From positions 1-5,585 of the forward strand of contig CAYPOB010000049.1 of NCBI GenBank assembly GCA_964412405.1: a stretch of 5,585 nt of DNA, written 5' to 3'. The notes under the pieces were generated by a model. That model saw only the letters and a program-made list of their open reading frames with translations. It was not told the origin of the DNA and did no database searches. Both the position numbers and the translations under genes were made by a program. This DNA is from JAJOKI01 sp964412405. Its GTDB lineage: Archaea > Halobacteriota > UBA148 > JAJOKI01. Shown one piece after another: positions 5,504 through 5,585 of this stretch (position 1 is its first letter; each line of letters begins with the position of its first letter).

Positions 5504-5585
5504 TATAGTGCATAGACACAGTTAGTAGCAAAGCCGCAGTCAGGAAAACATTTATGTTCGTTCAAGTGGAGGTTTTCTACAAGGC
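5504..5585. other. Non-coding region upstream of the operon, possible divergent promoter
   Basis: No convincing coding sequence is present. The minus-strand frame that continues up to 5565 lies upstream of the promoter and starts at a TTG with no ribosome binding site. On the plus strand, GGAAAA (5543-5548) followed by CATTTATG (5549-5556) faintly resembles a BRE/TATA, and a GGAGG occurs at 5569-5573, but no start codon follows before the window ends. A small perfect inverted repeat, AACAT-TT-ATGTT, lies at 5547-5558. A divergent gene beyond the right edge is possible. Confidence 0.3.

Noticed and set aside
5449..5565. A longer, 202-residue form of the regulator starting at a TTG (5565) or at the ATG at 5463
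   Set aside because: These starts lie at or upstream of the BRE/TATA element and have no ribosome binding site. The extra residues (MNEHKCFPDCG...) look like translated promoter sequence and do not match the family's N-terminus.
1..5585. CRISPR arrays, insertion sequences, tRNA or rRNA genes, or a novel mobile or defence system
   Set aside because: I found no regularly spaced repeats, transposase-like frames, terminal inverted repeats or tRNA-like folds by eye. The window is almost filled by an intact metabolic and transport operon.

Overview
The window reads as a piece of a euryarchaeal chromosome, most likely from a methanogen or a close relative of methanogens (Methanomicrobia/Methanosarcinia, possibly ANME). 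The evidence is an archaeal-type lipid geranylgeranyl reductase paired with a small ferredoxin, an archaeal-style RNase HII (N-terminal DEAGKGPVIGPMV), a BRE/TATA promoter, and Shine-Dalgarno-led genes packed with 1-4 nt junctions. The exact lineage cannot be read from the sequence alone.

All seven convincing genes lie on the minus strand, so they are transcribed from right to left. In that order they are: a GbsR/MarR-type winged-helix regulator (5448-4957), a 56-residue two-cluster ferredoxin (4955-4785), a digeranylgeranylglycerophospholipid/geranylgeranyl reductase (4788-3610), a half-size TrkA (3566-2910), TrkH (2903-1479), a second half-size TrkA (1457-789) and RNase HII (792-151). The junctions are 1 nt, a 4-nt overlap, 43 nt, 6 nt, 21 nt and a 4-nt overlap. 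This suggests one operon, or two if a weak promoter before the first trkA is used. The right end (5449-5585) is non-coding. It holds a good BRE/TATA element about 25 nt upstream of the regulator's ATG, implying a leaderless transcript, and a 25-bp imperfect palindrome on the BRE that looks like an operator. The left end holds what may be the last 13 codons of a convergent plus-strand gene (2-43) and a short intergenic stretch.

The first three genes form a membrane-lipid saturation module: the ferredoxin is the likely electron donor to the FAD reductase that hydrogenates the isoprenoid chains of archaeal ether lipids, and the regulator probably controls it. The next three form a K+ uptake system in which one TrkH is flanked by two different single-RCK TrkA proteins. 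The GbsR family is known for osmolyte-related control in Bacillus, so putting lipid saturation and K+ uptake behind one such regulator suggests a combined membrane/osmotic response. That is an inference from gene order. RNase HII appears to be a housekeeping gene carried at the end of the operon.
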